Under the pieces are notes generated by a model. The model saw only the letters and a program-made list of their open reading frames with translations. It had not been told where the DNA came from and did not search any database. Shown piece after piece: positions 1-7,423 of a stretch of DNA of 12,518 nucleotides (position 1 is its first letter; each line of letters opens with the position of its first letter). Location: positions 1-12,518 of the forward strand of contig JAAVTG010000811.1 of the NCBI GenBank assembly GCA_011947345.1, given 5' to 3'. Made by a program: the position numbers and the translations under genes. This DNA comes from Phytophthora quininea (lineage: Eukaryota > Oomycota > Peronosporomycetes > Peronosporales > Peronosporaceae).

Positions 1-1080
1 CACTCTACACACACACTCACCCTCTCACATACACATTCTCACACTCTTTACACTTACTCTATTTACACTCACAAATACTTACACTCACTCATACTTACAC
101 TCACACTACACATACACTTCTATTTACCACAAACATCCATACTCTACATACACTCATACACTCACACACACAAACATCCATCTTTTTTCTTCAACTTTCT
201 ATTACTCACATTTTCTTTATTCCTTCCTCAACTCCATTTTCTCTTCTCACACACTCTTATCTTACACACGCATACTTTACACTACACCCATTTATTCTCT
301 ACATACTCCTTCTTTACACACTCCCATTTCACATACTCATTCTTCTCCATACAATATCTACATATCTACTCTTACACACTCATACACTTACACGTATATA
401 CACTCTTACACGATTATATACTATCCTACTCTCCACATACTTCTTCTTCTTCTCATTTTTTCACACTATCAACCAACTCTATAAAATCATTCAAATCACC
501 TTTCCTATCAATCCCAATCCATCTCATTATACTCAACTATTATCATTCTTTTTTTTTCTTTCACTCCCACTCTATCTTTCTCATGTACCTATCACCAAAT
601 CATACTATTGACACGTTCATTTTACTCAAACCATATACTACGAACACGCAAACACGAACACATCCATACACAATAACACGCATTCTCTGCACACATTCCC
701 ACTCTACACACTCCTATTCGACACCTACTCATACTCTACACAAGCGTACACTCACTCACCTTCATACGATTCCCAATACCACTCTCGCACGCATAGTCAT
801 CCAGGACCTGTTTCCACTACTTTTATTGATCCTCGTTTCATTAACTAGTCTACGTACCTTTTGTCGTTCCCATACACACGTATATATATGATACAACACG
901 CTTATACACATATTCTCCCTCGACAACAGACTTCCCACCCTCCATTATACGCTGCATACACTCGCACTATACAAACATTCAAACATTCAAACCTACATAC
1001 GCACATTCAGTTGCTACACATATTCCGACCTTACACACGATTTGTCTCATAATCACATACTCAAGGACGTACTTTCATTA
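1..1080. repeat. Low-complexity C/A/T tract, nearly G-free on the plus strand
   Basis: The stretch is made of loosely repeated words such as CACTCTACA, ACACTCAC, TACACTCA and CTTTCTTTT, interspersed with pyrimidine runs (for example 181-245 and 541-575). Positions 1-269 contain no G, and 1-584 contain only three (270, 394, 412), each preceded by C. G becomes steadily commoner from 585 to 1080, largely in CpG. No unit repeats exactly enough to call a clean microsatellite, so this is best described as degenerate simple-sequence DNA. The two ATG-opened ORFs across it (583-891 and 861-1052) are Thr/His/Tyr/Pro-rich readings of the low complexity and are not genes. I see no promoter, RNA gene or telomere repeat here. 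Confidence 0.9.
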
Positions 1081-1149
1081 CGTTCTTCGTTGAGTCGTGC
1101 CTGCAAGTTCACCTTGCGTCGAAACATATCTCTTCACTGTTTCGATTGA

Positions 1150-1770
1150 GTCGGGCGTACGATGCCTGCAATGGCTTTTGTGAACGCTCATTGGCCGATG
1201 CACCAGTTTCTGTCGCTTCAACTATCACCATCTTCTTCCCCACATACGAAAACGTAGTCTCCCAAGTTCTCATCCCAAACGGGAGTAAGCGGCCGTAATT
1301 ATCCTTACTGGTCGTTGACTGCTTGACAGGCCTGTCTCTATCACTTCGCAGTGTCACCATCGTGTTCCGCGTATACAAAACGTGATTCTCCAAGGTTTTA
1401 GTCGAAGCAGGTGTGTGCCACCGTAGATAACTTTGTTACTCGCTGATTGGGTGATGGGCTTGTCTATGTCTTTTCAGACAATCAACATCGTGTTCTCCAC
1501 ACATGAAAACGTAGTCTCCGAAGTTTTCATCCCAATCCGGTAATTCCGGCCATAGCTATCCTTCCCGATCGCTGATTGGATGATGGGCCTGTCTCTGTCA
1601 CGTCATACTATCACCATCATGTTCCCGTATATGAAAACATTCTTCCACAAGTTTTCAGCCCAATCGGTGGAGTACAGCCGTTGTTTTCGTTGCGGATCGC
1701 TGATTGGTGGATGCGCCTGTTTCTGCTCGCTCAGAGTATCACCATCATGTTCGCCATACTGAAAACCCCA
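1150..1770. repeat. Diverged tandem array, about 5 units of 128/129 bp
   Basis: The word TCACCATC (TCAACATC in the third copy) recurs at 1225, 1354, 1482, 1611 and 1739, giving spacings of 129, 128, 129 and 128. Around each anchor the same order of landmarks returns: GCTGATTGG-like, GCCTGTCTCTGTC-like, TCACCATC.TGTTC, then GAAAACGTAGTCTCC-like, AGTTTTCATCCCAAT-like and a GGCCATAGCTATCCTT-like block. Copies differ at many positions, with the two rightmost closest to each other. On the minus strand the unit equals 43 codons, and the ORF at 1109-1393 reads two consecutive copies in phase. The array could be a minor satellite or the remains of a gene for a tandem-repeat protein. Unit boundaries are approximate. 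Confidence 0.85.
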
Positions 1771-1967
1771 GTTACACTTTGTTTCACTGTGCTCTGATCA
1801 GTATTACTGTCAGTATCGTCTGATAACCGAAAATAGTGTATCGAGTAGTACTAACTTGGGCGCTAAAAAGCAGCGCGCTACAGGAATAAACAGCAGCAAA
1901 AGCCCAAAATAGAGCCCATAACGCGACGTCATTTTAGTGCGATACATATGTAGCGCCGACCATATAT

Positions 1968-2690
1968 ATATAAAACCTGATTACATCCTCTGCCCACAGA
2001 ACTGCCGCAGGTTCTGTATGGATGCCCAATCCTGGGGAGGAACTGACACCTCGTCCGACCACAAACTCGTGACCGCGGACTTTACTCTAAGCCAAGCCCG
2101 CCGCCTCCGCTTCAAGCCTCGAAGTCACACAGGCCAACCACTACGACTCGCTCGAGAACAACTCATCCATGATGACCCCACCCGTGCTGGCTACCACAAA
2201 GCACTGAAAGACGCCCTCGACGACCTCAAGCTGGATACACACCTTCCCGTCCCAACCCAATGGACCACGACACTAGATGCTATCCGAGCCACAGCCGAAG
2301 CAACTGTTGACTTCGCCACTCCGCGCAAACGACACCACAGATATGACGACGTTGTCCTCCGTGAACTTACAGCCCGCCAACGAGAACTCCAGCTACGAAT
2401 CTACAATGTCCGCAAAGCTAACACAACAGCTCTTCGGCGCGAACGGAATTCGATTCTTCACCAGATCCGCTTTCGATGCCGCGACCTGGCTAACATGGAA
2501 CTGGACGACAAAATTGCCCGAATTGAGAGCCTCAACCATATCGCTCAATTCTACGAGGCGGTACGAGCAATCCGCCCACGACGCACAGAGCCATTACTCA
2601 TCACAGACATGGAAGGTAAGTATATCCTACATCAACCAACTACTCACCAACTTGTCTGTGAACACTTCAAGAAACAATTTGCTCTTCCGA
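1968..2690 (+). pseudogene. LINE ORF segment 1: end of AP-like endonuclease plus linker
   Basis: Read in the frame of 1937-2827. The first recognisable residues, DYILCP near 1980, followed by QSWGGTDTSSDHKLVTADF (SDH at about 2054-2062), correspond to the last strands of the exonuclease/endonuclease/phosphatase fold that nicks target DNA in LINEs; the SDH triplet holds a conserved Asp and the catalytic His of this family. The catalytic N-terminal two thirds are missing. The rest is an Arg/Leu-rich linker with heptad-like helices (about 2340-2560). The apparent start at 1937 is GTG in a truncated element, so it is not a real start. The frame is lost near 2685, where the protein continues in the next frame. 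Confidence 0.8.
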
Positions 2691-3355
2691 CTCGACAACC
2701 CGTCAGGCCAGATCCCGAAGCGCGGGCTCGACCGCCCCATCACTGCAGACAACCTCGCGTTTGCTCTTCGAAAACTAAACAACCGTCGCGCCAGCGGACC
2801 AGACTCTATCCCAGCAGAAACTCTTAAATACGGCGCGGACGTACTCGCACCTCAGCTTACGGCTCTTCTAAATGCAAGTTTCGAACGAGGGGAACCACTG
2901 GACCTCGGCGAAGGAACATTGTTATGTCTCCTGAAACCAAACAAACCGTGAGGGGAATGTTCCAGTCTTCGACCCATCGTCCTCCTCAATAGCATCCGCA
3001 AGGCCATCTCGCTACTCGTTCTCAACCGAATCTCGCCCGCAGTCAATGGTTTTCTATCTCCGCACCAAAGTGGTTTTAGAAAAGCACGAAACACGGCTGA
3101 CGCCGTCTGAACGCACCGTTGGCTGTGCGCCCGGACGCAACGCTTCAAGGAAACTATCCATGTTCTCGGCATCGACCTCTCTAGAGCCTTCGACACCATA
3201 GACCGGACCAAGCTCATCTCGACACTCGAAGGATTTCTGACCGACGATGACATCAGGCTTATCAAGCTTCTTCTAGCCAATACAACCTTGGCTCTTCGAG
3301 TCAACGGTGGCCAAGCAATGGACCCCTTCGAAAGCAACACAGGTACCCCCAAGGC
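2685..3355 (+). pseudogene. LINE ORF segment 2: reverse transcriptase fingers and palm (motifs 0 to B)
   Basis: Read in the frame ending with the first TGA at 2949 and continuing past it. Recognisable reverse transcriptase blocks are ASGPDSIPAETLK (about 2790-2828), LRPIVLLNSIRK (about 2968-3003), the SGFRKARNTADAV block (about 3070-3108) and motif A, GIDLSRAFDTID, whose catalytic Asp codon is 3174-3176. In-frame TGA codons interrupt it at 2949-2951 and 3108-3110. Motif B (the GTP..DSLSP loop) lies at 3340-3375 and carries the second frameshift, where one base appears to be missing. The enzyme would copy the element RNA onto nicked target DNA; this copy cannot make it. Confidence 0.85.
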
Positions 3356-4333
3356 GACTCACTCTCACCAGTTTTGTTTGTAGTGTATTTAGAAGCAGCT
3401 CTCCGCGATGTAGCAAAGGAATTACCAGTACCGTACCCGCTCCTGGAACAAATGGTGGTATACGCTGACGACGCAGATTTTATCTGCCATGACCCAGCAA
3501 TCATCGACCTCATCCTCGAACAAACGCCAGACATCCTCGCCCGTTGGTCTCTCCAAATGAATGTCTCCAAGACGGAGATCACTAAGCTCGAGCGCCATGT
3601 CACTCCGACAGGAGAAACTCCCAGGACCCGAGCAGCGGACGAGGGGTGGCGACTGACCAAGAAACTTGGATCGCTCCTCGGCGATGGCGAAGACGTCAGC
3701 CGACGCAAAACTCTAGCAGCAGCAGCACTCACAAGACTATGGACGGTGTGGCTCCGACCGCACTACACCAGCGACGAAACTCGGATCCGACTCTACAACT
3801 GCTTCGTTCTGCCAATATTGCTCTACAACAGCGGCACATGGGCTCTCACGACATCGGAACTTCATGGACTGGAGAGCTTTCACCGCCGCCAGCTACGCAA
3901 AGTCCTCAACATTCGCTATCGCCGCCACATGTCCAACCCGACCCTATACGACACCTGCAACGAACGCCCGCTCGGTCACAAGATTACGGCTGCCCGATGG
4001 GGCCTCTTTGGTCACATCTTACGCCGTCCCGACATTCCTGCGTACACACAAATGGCCGCTTATTTCGAACCAAGCAACACAGGAACATGGCGTGGCCGTC
4101 CACGCACGACTCTACCGACCGTTCTTGACGCAGACCTAGTCTCAAGCGGCTGCGGTTACCGACTTCGCACCGCACAGGACCTCGATGAACTACGGCTACT
4201 CGCTTCGGATAAACTGACATGGAGGAGACTCACAACATCTATCCAGGACGCACTTCCAGCAAAGGGAGACCCGACATATGCGGACACCACTCTATGCCGC
4301 CGACTAGCTAAATTGAGTCTAGCGCACGCATAA
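3356..4333 (+). pseudogene. LINE ORF segment 3: reverse transcriptase motif C, thumb and C-terminal region
   Basis: An open frame of about 320 codons follows the second frameshift, beginning inside motif B (DSLSPVLFVVYLEAAL) and ending at TAA 4331-4333. The catalytic YADD motif is VVYADDADF, with YADD at 3461-3472. After the thumb come the LYNCFVLPILLYNSGTW block (about 3799-3845), common after the RT in endonuclease-type LINEs, and a C-terminal region with CNERPLGHK, RWGLFGHILRRPD and GRPRTTL. No RNase H domain and no CCHC knuckle are visible. The ORF track start codon is TTG, an artefact of the frameshift. This is the least damaged part of the LINE, in line with 5' truncation but uniform decay. 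Confidence 0.88.
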
Positions 4334-5089
4334 CTTCGGCTACGCGAAAATGTACTTCCTTTCTTTTCTGTCAATGTACCAACTCCGTGTCTGCAAAATA
4401 TCACGTTTCTACTGCAAATATTAGCTTTATAGTTTTGCTAACAAAACGACATTTTTATCGTACAAAAACGAAGTATGTGCCCAGTCTATGTCCTACTTTC
4501 TAGACACCATTCAAAAGGGATGTATTCCGCTATATCATTGCAAAAACGGTACCTATTGGATATTAATATTGATTCAGAAAATGACGACAAAATTTGGCAT
4601 CTTGCTACGGAAGCCTATCTTTGCGCCATTCTATTGCTGTCAAAAGTGCATCGATGTGAACCAAGAAAATTCAAATTTGTTTGCAATACATTCAACAACA
4701 GGTATGTTGGCCAAATTCAGAGAAGTTCGCCATATTTCAGTCGCTACAGTCCACCCTACGTGGCTACAAAACTTTCGCACTTGGTCATTTTCGCAAGTTC
4801 TTGCCAAGTCAAAATCGGCCGAATGGCCCGTTTACGCCACTTCCAGCGTGATTCAGCCGCCCTAGCAAAATCCTTGTAAACAAATCAGGTATGGAGAGTA
4901 TAATTCCGGTGTAAAAGATGCGACATGACTGGCTCGTTTTTGCGCAATCATAGTTTTTGTATGGAAAGTACCGTAAGCCGCCATATGTAGCATGTGTGCG
5001 TGTTACCATTCGATTGGCAAGGAAATTTTGCGTCAATCCATATATAAACTTCCATGAAGTTAATGGCTACTTTTTTATGGATCCACTAT
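4334..5089. other. Unassigned AT-richer spacer between LINE and chromovirus
   Basis: About 750 bases with a clearly lower GC content than the transposon coding regions on both sides. The first 100 bases may be the LINE 3' untranslated region. There is a near-palindrome GCAAGTTCTTGC (about 4793-4804) and a short direct repeat GTATGGAGAGTA / GTATGGAAAGTA (about 4889 and 4958). I find no terminal inverted repeats, tRNA, or recognisable protein domain. Two overlapping ATG-started ORFs run through 4475-4879 and are listed separately. It may be an older transposon remnant or unique intergenic DNA. Confidence 0.5.
4475..4879 (+). CDS. Hypothetical small ORF of unknown function, doubtful
   Basis: An ATG-started frame of 134 codons (ATG 4475-4477, TAA at 4877-4879) in AT-richer sequence. 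The product would be basic, with several Cys, Tyr and Ser and no recognisable domain, signal peptide or membrane span. A second ATG-started frame (4488-4865, 125 codons) overlaps nearly all of it in another phase, so at most one can be real and both may be chance. There is no homology I recognise, and the surroundings are transposon remains. I list it because two long open frames in AT-rich DNA are somewhat unexpected, not because I believe it is a gene. Confidence 0.15.
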   Translation: MCPVYVLLSRHHSKGMYSAISLQKRYLLDINIDSENDDKIWHLATEAYLCAILLLSKVHRCEPRKFKFVCNTFNNRYVGQIQRSSPYFSRYSPPYVATKLSHLVIFASSCQVKIGRMARLRHFQRDSAALAKSL

Positions 5090-5340
5090 TGCAGCGGGGC
5101 TGCGTAGCAGTGCACATGCACAGAGGAAGACGTAGGACTCCCCGAGTCTGTCTCTTTAGGCTTCCAGCCTTCACTTCTATACTAGAACCAAGTACAGTCC
5201 CGTAACTAGGACCCGCAGAGTCAGTGTCTCTTAAAACAAGGACAACACTAATTAACTGCAAAAATAGAACTGAATTGAGTTGTTTTATCTGACCTTGCTT
5301 GTAAATGTATAGACTAAACTATGTGGCATAGTTAATCTAA

Positions 5341-5362
5341 GAGATATGTAAATGAGTGATGG
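5341..5362 (-). promoter_or_regulatory. Possible initiator-like element in the LTR
   Basis: On the minus strand this stretch reads CATCACTCATTTACATATCT, which resembles the oomycete initiator pattern (a CTCATT core followed closely by CA and an A/T run). It lies about 110 bases into the LTR from its outer U3 terminus, a plausible place for the start of the genomic RNA. The match is partial and the motif short, so this is only a candidate. Confidence 0.25.
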
Positions 5363-5383
5363 AGAGCCAGATGGCTACACAGT

Positions 5384-5457
5384 CGAAACTCTACACACGG
5401 CTAAGAGTTTCGCGTAACCTCCAAAGTCAACGCACGGTTATGACTTTCGTGTAACCC
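5384..5457. repeat. Tandem 37-bp pair of hairpins with compensatory stem changes
   Basis: Unit 1 (5384-5420) folds as CGAAACTCT - 11-base loop ACACACGGCTA - AGAGTTTCG, a perfect 9-bp stem. Unit 2 (5421-5457) folds as CCAAAGTCA - loop ACGCACGGTTA - TGACTTTCG, 8 of 9 pairs with one C-C mismatch. Both continue into CGYGTAACC. The units have equal length, match at 28 of 37 positions, and at stem positions 1 and 4 both arms change together (T-A to A-T, and C-G to G-C). Loop differences are transitions only. This supports a maintained paired structure in DNA or RNA at the U3 end of the LTR. Confidence 0.85.
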
Positions 5458-5464
5458 TGTTACA
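5450..5464. other. Terminal palindrome of the LTR
   Basis: TGTAACCCTGTTACA is a 6-bp inverted repeat around a 3-base centre, occupying the exact LTR edge next to the polypurine tract. It overlaps the GTAACC that ends the second hairpin unit, so the LTR terminus carries three dyads in a row. The TG...CA form fits the terminus that integrase would process. Only one LTR is in the window, so conservation at the other LTR is unknown. Confidence 0.7.
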
Positions 5465-6804
5465 CCTTCCCTCCAAACAGTGGATACACCGGATCCACAA
5501 CTGCCTTGTCAAGGTTGCGTCTCTTAGAGACTTCCGCTGGTCTCTACGCCTCAACGAGGCTGCCGTTGGTTCGCCGAGCCTATTCCTCGCGTGCCTCAAG
5601 TGTCGATCACTTGCAGGCCTTCCTGCCAGGCTGTTCTCAGCTCCCCAGCGCTCGTGCGCGACCACAAGCCGGCCCCAGGCCGCTCTCACGCTCTCCGTTG
5701 CGGAGTACTTCGCGGCGCATCGCCGAATCTACGGAGATCGCGCCATGCGCAGCCCCACGGACAGTTCCGACAGAGGCTGACAGCGACGTGACCTCGTACC
5801 GAGGTGGGAGCCCGCTCTCGTCGCCGACACGGCGTTCTCCGTCGCCGACACGGCGCCCTCAGTCGCCCCAAGAGGATGGTGAGATCGACTACGACGAGTC
5901 GGATGACCAAGGCGGCGGTACGCCGGATCGTGACGAGCACGCAGATCGCTCAGGTGCTTCGCCGAGGGCTGGAAGCCCAGCGCCGCGATCTCCTCCGCGT
6001 ACGTCACGCTCTCCGCGTGATCCACGCATACCTCCCTGTCAGCGACCACCGCTGCGGACGCCGTGTCCATTTCCTGAAGCCAGGCCCTCGGCCTCCGTGT
6101 TGAGCGCCTTGCGCACAGCCCCGCCGCTACCTCCTCGTGATAGAGACGACCGCTTCCCGAATGACCTCAACGAGACTCAGGACCGCGCCCTCGCGAATCG
6201 GGCATACACGCGCTCACACCGTCCGGTGCCACAGCCATTGCTGACTCCGTCGCGACGCGACTACGGCTTCGAGCCGCGCGATGCAGGCGAGCGAGCCCGA
6301 GCTGCTGCCGCACAACCTTCGCTCGCCAGCTATATCGTGGAGCCTCCAGCCCGCACGGACGCTGAGCTGGCGGCTCGTCAGGCGCTCCACGAGCGATTCC
6401 TGACGCCGCAAGTGACGAACGTGGCGGAATATCGCCAACGTCTTCACGCTCAAGCGAGCGGCGGCTCGGTGCCGCAGATGCGGACGTATCCCATCGCTCT
6501 CAAGCCGAGAGAGACCGTCGCCGAGTATCTCTCAGCCTTCTAGGCTTGGGCCGAATGCGGCCGGAAGCTTCAGTCGTTCGACAACCTGCATGCAAGCTTC
6601 AGCGAAGCCGACGTTCGCGTCGAACGACGTCTGTACTTTGACGTTGCTAAGTCCCGTACGAGACTTGCTCGCTCGCGCTTTGCGCGTGCAGTCGGCGCGG
6701 GTGCGCCCCATTTTGCTGCTGCCTCTCAGGGAAAGGCTTCGCTGGCTGAACCAGCCCCGGATCAGAGCATGAGCTCTGCTTCTGGCCCGGACGCGCCGCA
6801 CTAG
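5455..6804 (+). pseudogene. Antisense ORF in the 3' region of the chromovirus, function unknown
   Basis: The frame is open from 5455 to a TAG at 6541-6543, then open again to TAG 6802-6804, about 450 codons with one interruption (a CAG to TAG change would explain it). No minus-strand ORF here exceeds 113 codons, so this is unlikely to be a shadow. The N-terminal part is Arg/Ser/Pro-rich; SPTRRSPSPTRRPQSP is followed by the acidic EDGEIDYDESDD (about 5820-5910). After a Pro-rich stretch comes a helical Ala/Arg-rich part (about 6250-6720) with YPIALKPRETVAEYLSAF before the TAG and ERRLYFDVAKSRTRLARSRF after it. I recognise no domain; it is not a Gag-type fold by eye. There is no in-frame ATG before about 6478, so as it stands it lacks a start. 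It is convergent with pol and begins at the LTR edge. It could alternatively be a fragment of a nested plus-strand element. Confidence 0.5.
5465..5474 (-). other. Polypurine tract (plus-strand DNA primer)
   Basis: On the minus strand GGAGGGAAGG directly precedes TGTAAC, the LTR start. A purine run abutting the 3' LTR is the RNase H-resistant primer for second-strand synthesis in LTR retrotransposons. Its placement independently fixes the element orientation and the LTR border, agreeing with the minus-strand pol. Confidence 0.8.
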
Positions 6805-7423
6805 TGGCGGGAAGCGCGGCTCGATCGACGAGTCGACCGTGAGCCCCCAGGGTGCCCCTGATCAGCCCGATCAAAAGCGTCCACGACGTCAGGGCAGTCT
6901 AACCATAGCGGCATCTCGTATTCCCACGAGTTCTGGGAGTGAGGGTAACCCCTCCACTTCACCAGATACTGGGTATGACCCTTACGTCGGCGACGTGCTA
7001 GAAGACGCTCCACGTGATAGTGGAGCTTGCTGTGCTCATCGATCATCGCCGGAGGTGGGTGATGGTCGGATGGTTGATGACCATGGGAATCCGATTCCTG
7101 GCTCGCGCTGGGCGCGTCAGTCGGAGATGCCAGCCATGCTGCACCGTGTTTGCTCGCTGCGGGGAGAGCTCGCTCGCCAGACGCGAGAAATCTGGGAGAC
7201 GTTTGATCGCTACGATCAAGATCTGACGGATCTGCAGCAGCGGGTGGAATGGTTCGAGGCCCCGCAATCGATCTCCGATCGTCTTCGCGCTCAGGAGCTA
7301 GGGCTCGCGGAGCTTCGGGGTCAACTGACCGGGCTGCAGCAGTTCGTCAATTCAGCGTTGTCGGCGCCGCCTGTGGCGCCAGCGCCTCCGCGCTCACCCC
7401 CGCGGGGTCCTGGTACGGCTTAA
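6773..7423 (+). other. Open plus-strand frame opposite the chromodomain and its linker
   Basis: In the frame one base ahead of the preceding antisense ORF, an uninterrupted 217-codon reading runs from 6773 to TAA at 7421-7423. It starts with a Ser/Gly/Pro-rich stretch containing KRPRR (about 6871-6885), then a heptad-like helical region (LRGELARQTREIWETFDRY, about 7157-7213, to LQQFVNSAL near 7360) and a Pro-rich tail. It could extend the antisense ORF after a single-base frameshift near 6800. Against this, the minus strand here surely encodes the chromodomain, and other antisense frames within this element reach 135-181 codons by chance, so it may be a shadow. Confidence 0.25.
6801..7346 (-). 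pseudogene. pol: Pol C-terminus: proline-rich linker and chromodomain
   Basis: After the TGA at 7347-7349 the integrase frame continues open to TAG 6801-6803. About 100 residues of Pro/Ala/Ser/His-rich linker lead to a chromodomain at about 7025-6870: the blocks YHVERLLARRRRKG, TQYLVKWRGYP and SQNSWEYE are typical. The cage residues Trp (codon near 6956) and Tyr of KWRGYP are present, as is the Trp of NSWE. In chromoviruses this domain binds methylated histone H3 and steers integration to heterochromatin. The ATG at 7010-7046 region opening MIDEHS is internal to Pol, not a start. The stop shares CTAG with the antisense ORF stop. Confidence 0.88.

Larger units (their letters stand above)
1965..4440 (+). 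mobile_element. 5'-truncated, decayed non-LTR retrotransposon (LINE)
   Basis: Plus-strand coding remains follow the order endonuclease C-terminus, linker, reverse transcriptase, LINE C-terminal region, as in an element with an AP-like endonuclease and no RNase H. The 5' end is cut inside the endonuclease, as expected from incomplete reverse transcription; the homology begins next to an ATATATATATA run at about 1961-1971. The coding part stops at 4333; the true 3' end is not marked by a clear poly(A) or microsatellite tail, so 4440 is a guess. Two frameshifts (about 2685 and 3355) and two in-frame TGA codons (2949, 3108) make it non-functional. The clade is probably RTE-like, by architecture only. 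The 195 bases to its left (1771-1965) hold nothing I recognise. Confidence 0.85.
5090..5464 (-). repeat. 3' LTR of the chromovirus
   Basis: In element orientation the LTR begins TGTAACAGGGTTACACG at 5464, immediately after a polypurine tract, which fixes this border well. The other end should finish in CA: candidates are the TG at 5090-5091 (plus-strand reading TGCAGCGGGG) or 5101, giving about 365-375 bp. The terminal portion nearest the internal region holds a tandem pair of hairpins (5384-5457). Further in are AT-rich sequence (about 5260-5345) and a more GC-rich end (5090-5230). No second LTR copy is in the window, so length and termini cannot be confirmed by comparison. Confidence 0.75.

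Noticed and set aside
1..269. Telomeric or CRISPR-like repeat array
   Set aside because: There is no TTTAGGG-type unit and no regular repeat-spacer pattern; the sequence is degenerate low complexity.
583..1052. ORFs 583-891 and 861-1052 on the plus strand
   Set aside because: They translate the low-complexity C/A/T tract into Thr/His/Tyr/Pro-rich peptides; absence of G removes most TAG and TGA stops, so open frames are expected.
1937..1975. GTG at 1937 as the start of a host gene
   Set aside because: The frame enters a truncated LINE endonuclease; the residues before about 1975 have no homology I recognise and GTG is not a likely eukaryotic start.
5085..5089. ACTAT as a target-site duplication
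   Set aside because: The partner copy lies outside the window and the LTR border is uncertain, so it cannot be supported.
5464..5500. Reading CAAACA followed by GTGGATACACC as the end of a plus-strand LTR and its primer-binding site
   Set aside because: The minus-strand polypurine tract directly next to TGTAAC explains the junction better and agrees with the pol orientation; no plus-strand pol follows.
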